Notes under the pieces: model-generated
Database searches by the model: none
Told to the model about the DNA's origin: nothing
The model's input: only the letters and a program-made list of their open reading frames with translations
Made by a program: the position numbers and the translations under genes
In this document: positions 50,108-61,740 of the stretch, piece after piece
How positions within the stretch are numbered: position 1 is the first letter of the stretch
Layout of the letters: every line of letters starts with the position of its first letter
Source: Limanda limanda
Lineage: Eukaryota; Chordata; Actinopteri; Pleuronectiformes; Pleuronectidae
Direction: 5' to 3'
Assembly: GCF_963576545.1 (NCBI RefSeq)
Contig: NW_026870470.1
Coordinates: 16,800-80,799, forward strand
Length of the DNA: 64,000 nucleotides

Positions 50108-52824
50108 CTAAATGGGGTAGCGCGCATCGATCGGTACCATCCTTGAGCTTCTCCGACTTTCGGAAGGGTTAGGGTTAGGGTTAGGGATGAAAGCACATAG
50201 GAGAAAGAGATATTCTTGAATAACTTTTTTTGTGAAGGTCGGAGAGACTTGCAAGTAGGCTCTACCCCCACTAAATGGGGTAGCGCGCATCGATCGGTAC
50301 TATCCTTGAGCTTCTCCGACTTTCGGAAGGGTTAGGGTTAGGGTTAGGGATGAAAGCACATAGGAGAAAGAGATATTCTTGAATAACTTTTTTTGTGAAG
50401 GTCGGAGAGACTTGGAAAGTGGTTGCATCTGGACTAATTTGGGTCCTGCGGATCGATTGGTACCATCCCCGAGCTTGTACGACCTTCGGAAGAGGTCGAC
50501 CGACGAAATTCCCCCAAATCTGAGGAGATATTCTTGAATAACTTTTTTTGTGAAGGTCGGAGAGACTTGCAAGTAGGCTCTACCCCCACTAAATGGGGTA
50601 GCGCGCATCGATCGGTACCATCCTTGAGCTTCTCAGACTTTCGGAAGGGTTAGGGTTAGGGTTAGGGATGAAAGCACATAGGAGAAAGAGATATTCTTGA
50701 ATAACTTTTTTTGTGAAGGTCGGAGAGACTTGGAAAGTGGTTGCATCTGGACTAATTTGGGTCCTGCGGATCGATTGGTACCATCCCCGAGCTTGTACGA
50801 CCTTCGGAAGAGGTCGACCGACGAAATTCCCCCAAATCTGAGGAGATATTCTTGAATAACTGTTTTTGTGAAGGACGGAGAGACTTGCAAGTAGGCTCTA
50901 CCCCCACTAAATGGGGTAGCGCGCATCGATCGGTACCATCCTTGAGCTTCTCCGACTTTCGGAAGGGTTAGGGTTAGGGTTAGGGATGAAAGCACATAGG
51001 AGAAAGAGATATTCTTGAATAACTTTTTTTGTGAAGGTCGGAGAGACTTGCAAGTAGGCTCTACCCCCACTAAATGGGGTTGCGCGCATCGATCGGTACC
51101 ATCCTTGAGCTTCTCCGACTTTCGGAAGGGTTAGGGTTAGGGATGAAAGCACATAGGAGAAAGAGATATTCTTGAATAACTTTTTTTGTGAAGGTCGGAG
51201 AGACTTGGAAAGTGGTTGCATCTGGACTAATTTGGGTCCTGCGGATCGATTGGTACCATCCCCGAGCTTGTACGACCTTCGGAAGAGGTCGACCGACGAA
51301 ATTCCCCCAAATCTGAGGAGATATTCTTGAATAACTTTTTTTGTGAAGGTCGGAGAGACTTGCAAGTAGGCTCTACCCCCACTAAATGGGGTAGCGCGCA
51401 TCGATCGGTACCATCCTTGAGCTTCTCCGACTTTCGGAAGGGTTAGGGTTAGGGTTAGGGATGAAAGCACATAGGAGAAAGAGATATTCTTGAATAACTT
51501 TTTTTGTGAAGGTCGGAGAGACTTGCAAGTACGCTCTACCCCCACTAAATGGGGTAGCGCGCATCGATCGGTACCATCCTTGAGCTTCTCCGACTTTCGG
51601 AAGGGTTAGGGTTAGGGTTAGGGATGAAAGCACATAGGAGAAAGAGATATTCTTGAATAACTTTTTTTGTGAAGGTCGGAGAGACTTGGAAAGTGGTTGC
51701 ATCTGGACTAATTTGGGTCCTGCGGATCGATTGGTACCATCCCCGAGCTTGTACGACCTTCGGAAGAGGTCGACCGACGAAATTCCCCCAAATCTGAGGA
51801 GATATTCTTGAATAACTTTTTTTGTGAAGGTCGGAGAGACTTGCAAGTAGGCTCTACCCCCACTAAATGGGGTAGCGCGCATCGATCGGTACCATCCTTG
51901 AGCTTCTCCGACTTTCGGAAGGGTTAGGGTTAGGGTTAGGGATGAAAGCACATAGGAGAAAGAGATATTCTTGAATAACTTTTTTTGTGAAGGTCGGAGA
52001 GACTTGCAAGTAGGCTCTACCCCCACTAAATGGGGTAGCGCGCATCGATCGGTACTATCCTTGAGCTTCTCCGACTTTCGGAAGGGTTAGGGTTAGGGTT
52101 AGGGATGAAAGCACATAGGAGAAAGAGATATTCTTGAATAACTTTTTTTGTGAAGGTCGGAGAGACTTGGAAAGTGGTTGCATCTGGACTAATTTGGGTC
52201 CTGCGGATCGATTGGTACCATCCCCGAGCTTGTACGACCTTCGGAAGAGGTCGACCGACGAAATTCCCCCAAATCTGAGGAGATATTCTTGAATAACTTT
52301 TTTTGTGAAGGTCGGAGAGACTTGCAAGTAGGCTCTACCCCCACTAAATGGGGTAGCGCGCATCGATCGGTACCATCCTTGAGCTTCTCAGACTTTCGGA
52401 AGGGTTAGGGTTAGGGTTAGGGATGAAAGCACATAGGAGAAAGAGATATTCTTGAATAACTTTTTTTGTGAAGGTCGGAGAGACTTGGAAAGTGGTTGCA
52501 TCTGGACTAATTTGGGTCCTGCGGATCGATTGGTACCATCCCCGAGCTTGTACGACCTTCGGAAGAGGTCGACCGACGAAATTCCCCCAAATCTGAGGAG
52601 ATATTCTTGAATAACTGTTTTTGTGAAGGACGGAGAGACTTGCAAGTAGGCTCTACCCCCACTAAATGGGGTAGCGCGCATCGATCGGTACCATCCTTGA
52701 GCTTCTCCGACTTTCGGAAGGGTTAGGGTTAGGGTTAGGGATGAAAGCACATAGGAGAAAGAGATATTCTTGAATAACTTTTTTTGTGAAGGTCGGAGAG
52801 ACTTGCAAGTAGGCTCTACCCCCA
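50108..52824 (+). repeat. 1,755-bp tandem duplication, second copy partial
   Basis: 50108-51862 is repeated from 51863 to about 52824. Both carry the TACTATCC, TCTCAGAC and CTGTTTTTG cassette (50300/52055, 50634/52389, 50861/52616, all 1,755 bp apart). The period equals 3 units of 163 plus 4 of 318 minus 6; the 6 bp are the missing TTAGGG at 51128-51142. From about 52.83 kb the second copy gives way to XXXY. Confidence 0.8.
51128..51142 (+). repeat. Telomere tract shortened by one hexamer
   Basis: (GGGTTA)2GGG in a GGGGTTG-type X that precedes a Y. It is an independent context from the 49.69-kb case, since the extra-A variant is not adjacent. Confidence 0.9.
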
Positions 52825-53305
52825 CTAAATGGGGTAGCGCGCATCGATCGGTACCATCCTTGAGCTTCTCCGACTTTCGGAAGGGTTAGGGTTAGGGTTA
52901 GGGATGAAAGCACATAGGAGAAAGAGATATTCTTGAATAACTTTTTTTGTGAAGGTCGGAGAGACTTGCAAGTAGGCTCTACCCCCACTAAATGGGGTTG
53001 CGCGCATCGATCGGTACCATCCTTGAGCTTCTCCGACTTTCGGAAGGGTTAGGGTTAGGGTTAGGGATGAAAGCACATAGGAGAAAGAGATATTCTTGAA
53101 TAACTTTTTTTGTGAAGGTCGGAGAGACTTGAAAAGTGGTTGCATCTGGACTAATTTGGGTCCTGCGGATCGATTGGTACCATCCCCGAGCTTGTACGAC
53201 CTTCGGAAGAGGTCGACCGACGAAATTCCCCCAAATCTGAGGAGATATTCTTGAATAACTTTTTTTGTGAAGGTCGGAGAGACTTGCAAGTAGGCTCTAC
53301 CCCCA
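52825..53305 (+). repeat. XXY linker with AAAAGTGG-type Y
   Basis: One XXY unit whose Y begins AAAAGTGG (about 53132), a change otherwise seen only near 793 and 6084 at the left of the window. It therefore links the two ends of the array by descent or exchange. Confidence 0.7.
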
Positions 53306-54489
53306 CTAAATGGGGTAGCGCGCATCGATCAGTACCATCCTTGAGCTTCTCCGACTTTTGGAAGGGTTAGGGTTAGGGTTAGGGATGAAAGCACATAGGA
53401 GAAAGAGATATTCTTGAATAACTTTTTTTGTGAAGGTCGGAGAGACTTGCAAGTAGGCTCTACCCCCACTAAATGGGGTTGCGCGCATCGATCGGTACCA
53501 TCCTTGAGCTTCTCCGACTTTCGGAAGGGTTAGGGTTAGGGTTAGGGATGAAAGCACATAGGAGAAAGAGATATTCTTGAATAACTTTTTTTGTGAAGGT
53601 CGGAGAGACTTGTAAAGTGGTTGCATCTGGACTAATTTGGGTCCTGCGGATCGATTGGTACCATCCCCGAGCTTGTACGACCTTCGGAAGAGGTCGACCG
53701 ACGAAATTCCCCCAAATCTGAGGAGATATTCTTGAATAACTTTTTTTGTGAAGGTCGGAGAGACTTGCAAGTAGGCTCTACCCCCACTAAATGGGGTAGC
53801 GCGCATCGATCGGTACCAATCTTTGAGCTTCTCCGACTTTCGGAAGGGTTAGGGTTAGGGTTAGGGATGAAAGCACATAGGAGAAAGAGATATTCTTGAA
53901 TAACTTTTTTTGTGAAGGTCGGAGAGACTTGCAAGTACGCTCTACCCCCACTAAATGGGGTAGCGCGCATCGATCGGTACCATCCTTGAGCTTCTCCGAC
54001 TTTCGGAAGGGTTAGGGTTAGGGTTAGGGATGAAAGCACATAGGAGAAAGAGATATTCTTGAATAACTTTTTTTGTGAAGGTCGGAGAGACTTGGAAAGT
54101 GGTTGCATCTGGACTAATTTGGGTCCTGCGGATCGATTGGTACCATCCCCGAGCTTGTACGACCTTCGGAAGAGGTCGACCGACGAAATTCCCCCAAATC
54201 TGAGGAGATATTCTTGAATAACTTTTTTTGTGAAGGTCGGAGAGACTTGCAAGTAGGCTCTACCCCCACTAAATGGGGTAGCGCGCATCGATCGGTACCA
54301 TTCTTGAGCTTCTCCGACTTTCGGAAGGGTTAGGGTTAGGGTTAGGGATGAAAGCACATAGGAGAAAGAGATATTCTTGAATAACTTTTTTTGTGAAGGT
54401 CGGAGAGACTTGCAAGTAGGCTCTACCCCCACTAAATGGGGTAGCGCGCATCGATCGGTACCATCCTTGAGCTTCTCCGACTTTCGGAA

Positions 54490-54504
54490 GGGTTAGGGTT
54501 AGGG
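54490..54504 (+). repeat. Telomere tract shortened by one hexamer
   Basis: (GGGTTA)2GGG in the X that follows the CATTCTTGAG X. Inherited in the later subunits at 57690 and 59291. Confidence 0.9.
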
Positions 54505-57500
54505 ATGAAAGCACATAGGAGAAAGAGATATTCTTGAATAACTTTTTTTGTGAAGGTCGGAGAGACTTGCAAGTAGGCTCTACCCCCACTAAATGGGGTT
54601 GCGCGCATCGATCGGTACCATCCTTGAGCTTCTCCGACTTTCGGAAGGGTTAGGGTTAGGGTTAGGGATGAAAGCACATAGGAGAAAGAGATATTCTTGA
54701 ATAACTTTTTTTGTGAAGGTCGGAGAGACTTGGAAAGTGGTTGCATCTGGACTAATTTGGGTCCTGCGGATCGATTGGTACCATCCCCGAGCTTGTACGA
54801 CCTTCGGAAGAGGTCGACCGACGAAATTCCCCCAAATCTGAGGAGATATTCTTGAATAACTTTTTTTGTGAAGGTCGGAGAGACTTGCAAGTAGGCTCTA
54901 CCCCCACTAAATGGAGTAGCGCGCATCGATCAGTACCATCCTTGAGCTTCTCCGACTTTCGGAAGGGTTAGGGTTAGGGTTAGGGATGAAAGCACATAGG
55001 AGAAAGAGATATTCTTGAATAACTTTTTTTGTGAAGGTCGGAGAGACTTGCAAGTAGGCTCTACCCCCACTAAATGGGGTTGCGCGCATCGATCGGTACC
55101 ATCCTTGAGCTTCTCCGACTTTCGGAAGGGTTAGGGTTAGGGTTAGGGATGAAAGCACATAGGAGAAAGAGATATTCTTGAATAACTTTTTTTGTGAAGG
55201 TCGGAGAGACTTGGAAAGTGGTTGCATCTGGACTAATTTGGGTCCTGCGGATCGATTGGTACCATCCCCGAGCTTGTACGACCTTCGGAAGAGGTCGACC
55301 GACGAAATTCCCCCAAATCTGAGGAGATATTCTTGAATAACTTTTTTTGTGAAGGTCGGAGAGACTTGCAAGTAGGCTCTACCCCCACTAAATGGGGTAG
55401 CGCGCATCGATCGGTACCAATCTTTGAGCTTCTCCGACTTTCGGAAGGGTTAGGGTTAGGGTTAGGGATGAAAGCACATAGGAGAAAGAGATATTCTTGA
55501 ATAACTTTTTTTGTGAAGGTCGGAGAGACTTGCAAGTACGCTCTACCCCCACTAAATGGGGTAGCGCGCATCGATCGGTACCATCCTTGAGCTTCTCCGA
55601 CTTTCGGAAGGGTTAGGGTTAGGGTTAGGGATGAAAGCACATAGGAGAAAGAGATATTCTTGAATAACTTTTTTTGTGAAGGTCGGAGAGACTTGGAAAG
55701 TGGTTGCATCTGGACTAATTTGGGTCCTGCGGATCGATTGGTACCATCCCCGAGCTTGTACGACCTTCGGAAGAGGTCGACCGACGAAATTCCCCCAAAT
55801 CTGAGGAGATATTCTTGAATAACTTTTTTTGTGAAGGTCGGAGAGACTTGCAAGTAGGCTCTACCCCCACTAAATGGGGTAGCGCGCATCGATTGGTACC
55901 ATCCTTGAGCTTCTCCGACTTTCGGAAGGGTTAGGGTTAGGGTTAGGGATGAAAGCACATAGGAGAAAGAGATATTCTTGAATAACTTTTTTTGTGAAGG
56001 TCGGAGAGACTTGCAAGTAGGCTCTACCCCCACTAAATGGGGTAGCGCGCATCGATCGGTACTATCCTTGAGCTTCTCCGACTTTCGGAAGGGTTAGGGT
56101 TAGGGTTAGGGATGAAAGCACATAGGAGAAAGAGATATTCTTGAATAACTTTTTTTGTGAAGGTCGGAGAGACTTGGAAAGTGGTTGCATCTGGACTAAT
56201 TTGGGTCCTGCGGATCGATTGGTACCATCCCCGAGCTTGTACGACCTTCGGAAGAGGTCGACCGACGAAATTCCCCCAAATCTGAGGAGATATTCTTGAA
56301 TAACTTTTTTTGTGAAGGTCGGAGAGACTTGCAAGTAGGCTCTACCCCCACTAAATGGGGTAGCGCGCATCGATCGGTACTATCCTTGAGCTTCTCCGAC
56401 TTTCGGAAGGGTTAGGGTTAGGGTTAGGGATGAAAGCACATAGGAGAAAGAGATATTCTTGAATAACTTTTTTTGTGAAGGTCGGAGAGACTTGGAAAGT
56501 GGTTGCATCTGGACTAATTTGGGTCCTGCGGATCGATTGGTACCATCCCCGAGCTTGTACGACCTTCGGAAGAGGTCGACCGACGAAATTCCCCCAAATC
56601 TGAGGAGATATTCTTGAATAACTTTTTTTGTGAAGGTCGGAGAGACTTGCAAGTAGGCTCTACCCCCACTAAATGGGGTAGCGCGCATCGATCGGTACCA
56701 TCCTTGAGCTTCTCAGACTTTCGGAAGGGTTAGGGTTAGGGTTAGGGATGAAAGCACATAGGAGAAAGAGATATTCTTGAATAACTTTTTTTGTGAAGGT
56801 CGGAGAGACTTGGAAAGTGGTTGCATCTGGACTAATTTGGGTCCTGCGGATCGATTGGTACCATCCCCGAGCTTGTACGACCTTCGGAAGAGGTCGACCG
56901 ACGAAATTCCCCCAAATCTGAGGAGATATTCTTGAATAACTTTTTTTGTGAAGGTCGGAGAGACTTGCAAGTAGGCTCTACCCCCACTAAATGGGGTAGC
57001 GCGCATCGATCGGTACCAATCTTTGAGCTTCTCCGACTTTCGGAAGGGTTAGGGTTAGGGTTAGGGATGAAAGCACATAGGAGAAAGAGATATTCTTGAA
57101 TAACTTTTTTTGTGAAGGTCGGAGAGACTTGCAAGTACGCTCTACCCCCACTAAATGGGGTAGCGCGCATCGATCGGTACCATCCTTGAGCTTCTCCGAC
57201 TTTCGGAAGGGTTAGGGTTAGGGTTAGGGATGAAAGCACATAGGAGAAAGAGATATTCTTGAATAACTTTTTTTGTGAAGGTCGGAGAGACTTGGAAAGT
57301 GGTTGCATCTGGACTAATTTGGGTCCTGCGGATCGATTGGTACCATCCCCGAGCTTGTACGACCTTCGGAAGAGGTCGACCGACGAAATTCCCCCAAATC
57401 TGAGGAGATATTCTTGAATAACTTTTTTTGTGAAGGTCGGAGAGACTTGCAAGTAGGCTCTACCCCCACTAAATGGGGTAGCGCGCATCGATCGGTACCA

Positions 57501-57689
57501 TTCTTGAGCTTCTCCGACTTTCGGAAGGGTTAGGGTTAGGGTTAGGGATGAAAGCACATAGGAGAAAGAGATATTCTTGAATAACTTTTTTTGTGAAGGT
57601 CGGAGAGACTTGCAAGTAGGCTCTACCCCCACTAAATGGGGTAGCGCGCATCGATCGGTACCATCCTTGAGCTTCTCCGACTTTCGGAA

Positions 57690-57704
57690 GGGTTAGGGTT
57701 AGGG
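57690..57704 (+). repeat. Telomere tract shortened by one hexamer
   Basis: Same context as 54490, 3,200 bp later; a duplicate of the same contraction. Confidence 0.9.
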
Positions 57705-58106
57705 ATGAAAGCACATAGGAGAAAGAGATATTCTTGAATAACTTTTTTTGTGAAGGTCGGAGAGACTTGCAAGTAGGCTCTACCCCCACTAAATGGGGTT
57801 GCGCGCATCGATCGGTACCATCCTTGAGCTTCTCCGACTTTCGGAAGGGTTAGGGTTAGGGTTAGGGATGAAAGCACATAGGAGAAAGAGATATTCTTGA
57901 ATAACTTTTTTTGTGAAGGTCGGAGAGACTTGGAAAGTGGTTGCATCTGGACTAATTTGGGTCCTGCGGATCGATTGGTACCATCCCCGAGCTTGTACGA
58001 CCTTCGGAAGAGGTCGACCGACGAAATTCCCCCAAATCTGAGGAGATATTCTTGAATAACTTTTTTTGTGAAGGTCGGAGAGACTTGCAAGTAGGCTCTA
58101 CCCCCA

Positions 58107-61100
58107 CTAAATGGAGTAGCGCGCATCGATCAGTACCATCCTTGAGCTTCTCCGACTTTCGGAAGGGTTAGGGTTAGGGTTAGGGATGAAAGCACATAGG
58201 AGAAAGAGATATTCTTGAATAACTTTTTTTGTGAAGGTCGGAGAGACTTGCAAGTAGGCTCTACCCCCACTAAATGGGGTTGCGCGCATCGATCGGTACC
58301 ATCCTTGAGCTTCTCCGACTTTCGGAAGGGTTAGGGTTAGGGTTAGGGATGAAAGCACATAGGAGAAAGAGATATTCTTGAATAACTTTTTTTGTGAAGG
58401 TCGGAGAGACTTGTAAAGTGGTTGCATCTGGACTAATTTGGGTCCTGCGGATCGATTGGTACCATCCCCGAGCTTGTACGACCTTCGGAAGAGGTCGACC
58501 GACGAAATTCCCCCAAATCTGAGGAGATATTCTTGAATAACTTTTTTTGTGAAGGTCGGAGAGACTTGCAAGTAGGCTCTACCCCCACTAAATGGGGTAG
58601 CGCGCATCGATCGGTACCAATCTTTGAGCTTCTCCGACTTTCGGAAGGGTTAGGGTTAGGGTTAGGGATGAAAGCACATAGGAGAAAGAGATATTCTTGA
58701 ATAACTTTTTTTGTGAAGGTCGGAGAGACTTGCAAGTACGCTCTACCCCCACTAAATGGGGTAGCGCGCATCGATCGGTACCATCCTTGAGCTTCTCCGA
58801 CTTTCGGAAGGGTTAGGGTTAGGGTTAGGGATGAAAGCACATAGGAGAAAGAGATATTCTTGAATAACTTTTTTTGTGAAGGTCGGAGAGACTTGGAAAG
58901 TGGTTGCATCTGGACTAATTTGGGTCCTGCGGATCGATTGGTACCATCCCCGAGCTTGTACGACCTTCGGAAGAGGTCGACCGACGAAATTCCCCCAAAT
59001 CTGAGGAGATATTCTTGAATAACTTTTTTTGTGAAGGTCGGAGAGACTTGCAAGTAGGCTCTACCCCCACTAAATGGGGTAGCGCGCATCGATCGGTACC
59101 ATTCTTGAGCTTCTCCGACTTTCGGAAGGGTTAGGGTTAGGGTTAGGGATGAAAGCACATAGGAGAAAGAGATATTCTTGAATAACTTTTTTTGTGAAGG
59201 TCGGAGAGACTTGCAAGTAGGCTCTACCCCCACTAAATGGGGTAGCGCGCATCGATCGGTACCATCCTTGAGCTTCTCCGACTTTCGGAAGGGTTAGGGT
59301 TAGGGATGAAAGCACATAGGAGAAAGAGATATTCTTGAATAACTTTTTTTGTGAAGGTCGGAGAGACTTGCAAGTAGGCTCTACCCCCACTAAATGGGGT
59401 TGCGCGCATCGATCGGTACCATCCTTGAGCTTCTCCGACTTTCGGAAGGGTTAGGGTTAGGGTTAGGGATGAAAGCACATAGGAGAAAGAGATATTCTTG
59501 AATAACTTTTTTTGTGAAGGTCGGAGAGACTTGGAAAGTGGTTGCATCTGGACTAATTTGGGTCCTGCGGATCGATTGGTACCATCCCCGAGCTTGTACG
59601 ACCTTCGGAAGAGGTCGACCGACGAAATTCCCCCAAATCTGAGGAGATATTCTTGAATAACTTTTTTTGTGAAGGTCGGAGAGACTTGCAAGTAGGCTCT
59701 ACCCCCACTAAATGGAGTAGCGCGCATCGATCAGTACCATCCTTGAGCTTCTCCGACTTTCGGAAGGGTTAGGGTTAGGGTTAGGGATGAAAGCACATAG
59801 GAGAAAGAGATATTCTTGAATAACTTTTTTTGTGAAGGTCGGAGAGACTTGCAAGTAGGCTCTACCCCCACTAAATGGGGTTGCGCGCATCGATCGGTAC
59901 CATCCTTGAGCTTCTCCGACTTTCGGAAGGGTTAGGGTTAGGGTTAGGGATGAAAGCACATAGGAGAAAGAGATATTCTTGAATAACTTTTTTTGTGAAG
60001 GTCGGAGAGACTTGGAAAGTGGTTGCATCTGGACTAATTTGGGTCCTGCGGATCGATTGGTACCATCCCCGAGCTTGTACGACCTTCGGAAGAGGTCGAC
60101 CGACGAAATTCCCCCAAATCTGAGGAGATATTCTTGAATAACTTTTTTTGTGAAGGTCGGAGAGACTTGCAAGTAGGCTCTACCCCCACTAAATGGGGTA
60201 GCGCGCATCGATCGGTACCAATCTTTGAGCTTCTCCGACTTTCGGAAGGGTTAGGGTTAGGGTTAGGGATGAAAGCACATAGGAGAAAGAGATATTCTTG
60301 AATAACTTTTTTTGTGAAGGTCGGAGAGACTTGCAAGTACGCTCTACCCCCACTAAATGGGGTAGCGCGCATCGATCGGTACCATCCTTGAGCTTCTCCG
60401 ACTTTCGGAAGGGTTAGGGTTAGGGTTAGGGATGAAAGCACATAGGAGAAAGAGATATTCTTGAATAACTTTTTTTGTGAAGGTCGGAGAGACTTGGAAA
60501 GTGGTTGCATCTGGACTAATTTGGGTCCTGCGGATCGATTGGTACCATCCCCGAGCTTGTACGACCTTCGGAAGAGGTCGACCGACGAAATTCCCCCAAA
60601 TCTGAGGAGATATTCTTGAATAACTTTTTTTGTGAAGGTCGGAGAGACTTGCAAGTAGGCTCTACCCCCACTAAATGGGGTAGCGCGCATCGATTGGTAC
60701 CATCCTTGAGCTTCTCCGACTTTCGGAAGGGTTAGGGTTAGGGTTAGGGATGAAAGCACATAGGAGAAAGAGATATTCTTGAATAACTTTTTTTGTGAAG
60801 GTCGGAGAGACTTGCAAGTAGGCTCTACCCCCACTAAATGGGGTAGCGCGCATCGATCGGTACTATCCTTGAGCTTCTCCGACTTTCGGAAGGGTTAGGG
60901 TTAGGGTTAGGGATGAAAGCACATAGGAGAAAGAGATATTCTTGAATAACTTTTTTTGTGAAGGTCGGAGAGACTTGGAAAGTGGTTGCATCTGGACTAA
61001 TTTGGGTCCTGCGGATCGATTGGTACCATCCCCGAGCTTGTACGACCTTCGGAAGAGGTCGACCGACGAAATTCCCCCAAATCTGAGGAGATATTCTTGA

Positions 61101-61740
61101 ATAACTTTTTTTGTGAAGGTCGGAGAGACTTGCAAGTAGGCTCTACCCCCACTAAATGGGGTAGCGCGCATCGATCGGTACTATCCTTGAGCTTCTCCGA
61201 CTTTCGGAAGGGTTAGGGTTAGGGTTAGGGATGAAAGCACATAGGAGAAAGAGATATTCTTGAATAACTTTTTTTGTGAAGGTCGGAGAGACTTGGAAAG
61301 TGGTTGCATCTGGACTAATTTGGGTCCTGCGGATCGATTGGTACCATCCCCGAGCTTGTACGACCTTCGGAAGAGGTCGACCGACGAAATTCCCCCAAAT
61401 CTGAGGAGATATTCTTGAATAACTTTTTTTGTGAAGGTCGGAGAGACTTGCAAGTAGGCTCTACCCCCACTAAATGGGGTAGCGCGCATCGATCGGTACC
61501 ATCCTTGAGCTTCTCAGACTTTCGGAAGGGTTAGGGTTAGGGTTAGGGATGAAAGCACATAGGAGAAAGAGATATTCTTGAATAACTTTTTTTGTGAAGG
61601 TCGGAGAGACTTGGAAAGTGGTTGCATCTGGACTAATTTGGGTCCTGCGGATCGATTGGTACCATCCCCGAGCTTGTACGACCTTCGGAAGAGGTCGACC
61701 GACGAAATTCCCCCAAATCTGAGGAGATATTCTTGAATAA
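58107..61740 (+). repeat. Higher-order repeat, 4,801-bp, copy 2 (partial)
   Basis: Follows copy 1 at 4,801-bp offset to about 61.74 kb, where copy 2 has the CTGTTTTTG core and copy 1 (about 56.94 kb) does not. The extra-A marker recurs at 58618 and 60219. GATTGGTACC replaces GATCGGTACC in one X in both copies (about 55893 and 60694). Confidence 0.82.
59291..59305 (+). repeat. Telomere tract shortened by one hexamer
   Basis: Same context as 57690, 1,601 bp later, and as 54490, 4,801 bp later; inherited with the subunit. Confidence 0.9.

Larger units (their letters stand above)
53306..58106 (+). repeat. Higher-order repeat, 4,801-bp, copy 1
   Basis: Composed of three subunits of 1,601, 1,599 and 1,601 bp, delimited by the extra-A GTACCAATC marker (53817, 55418, 57017, then 58618). 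Shared with copy 2 at 4,801-bp offset: GATCAGTACC, a Y starting TAAAGTGG (53613 and 58414), the CATTCTTGAG X, and the hexamer-short tract. The middle subunit (55.4-57.0 kb) has a different interior, with two TACTATCC dimers and a TCTCAGAC dimer, yet nearly the same length. Confidence 0.82.
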
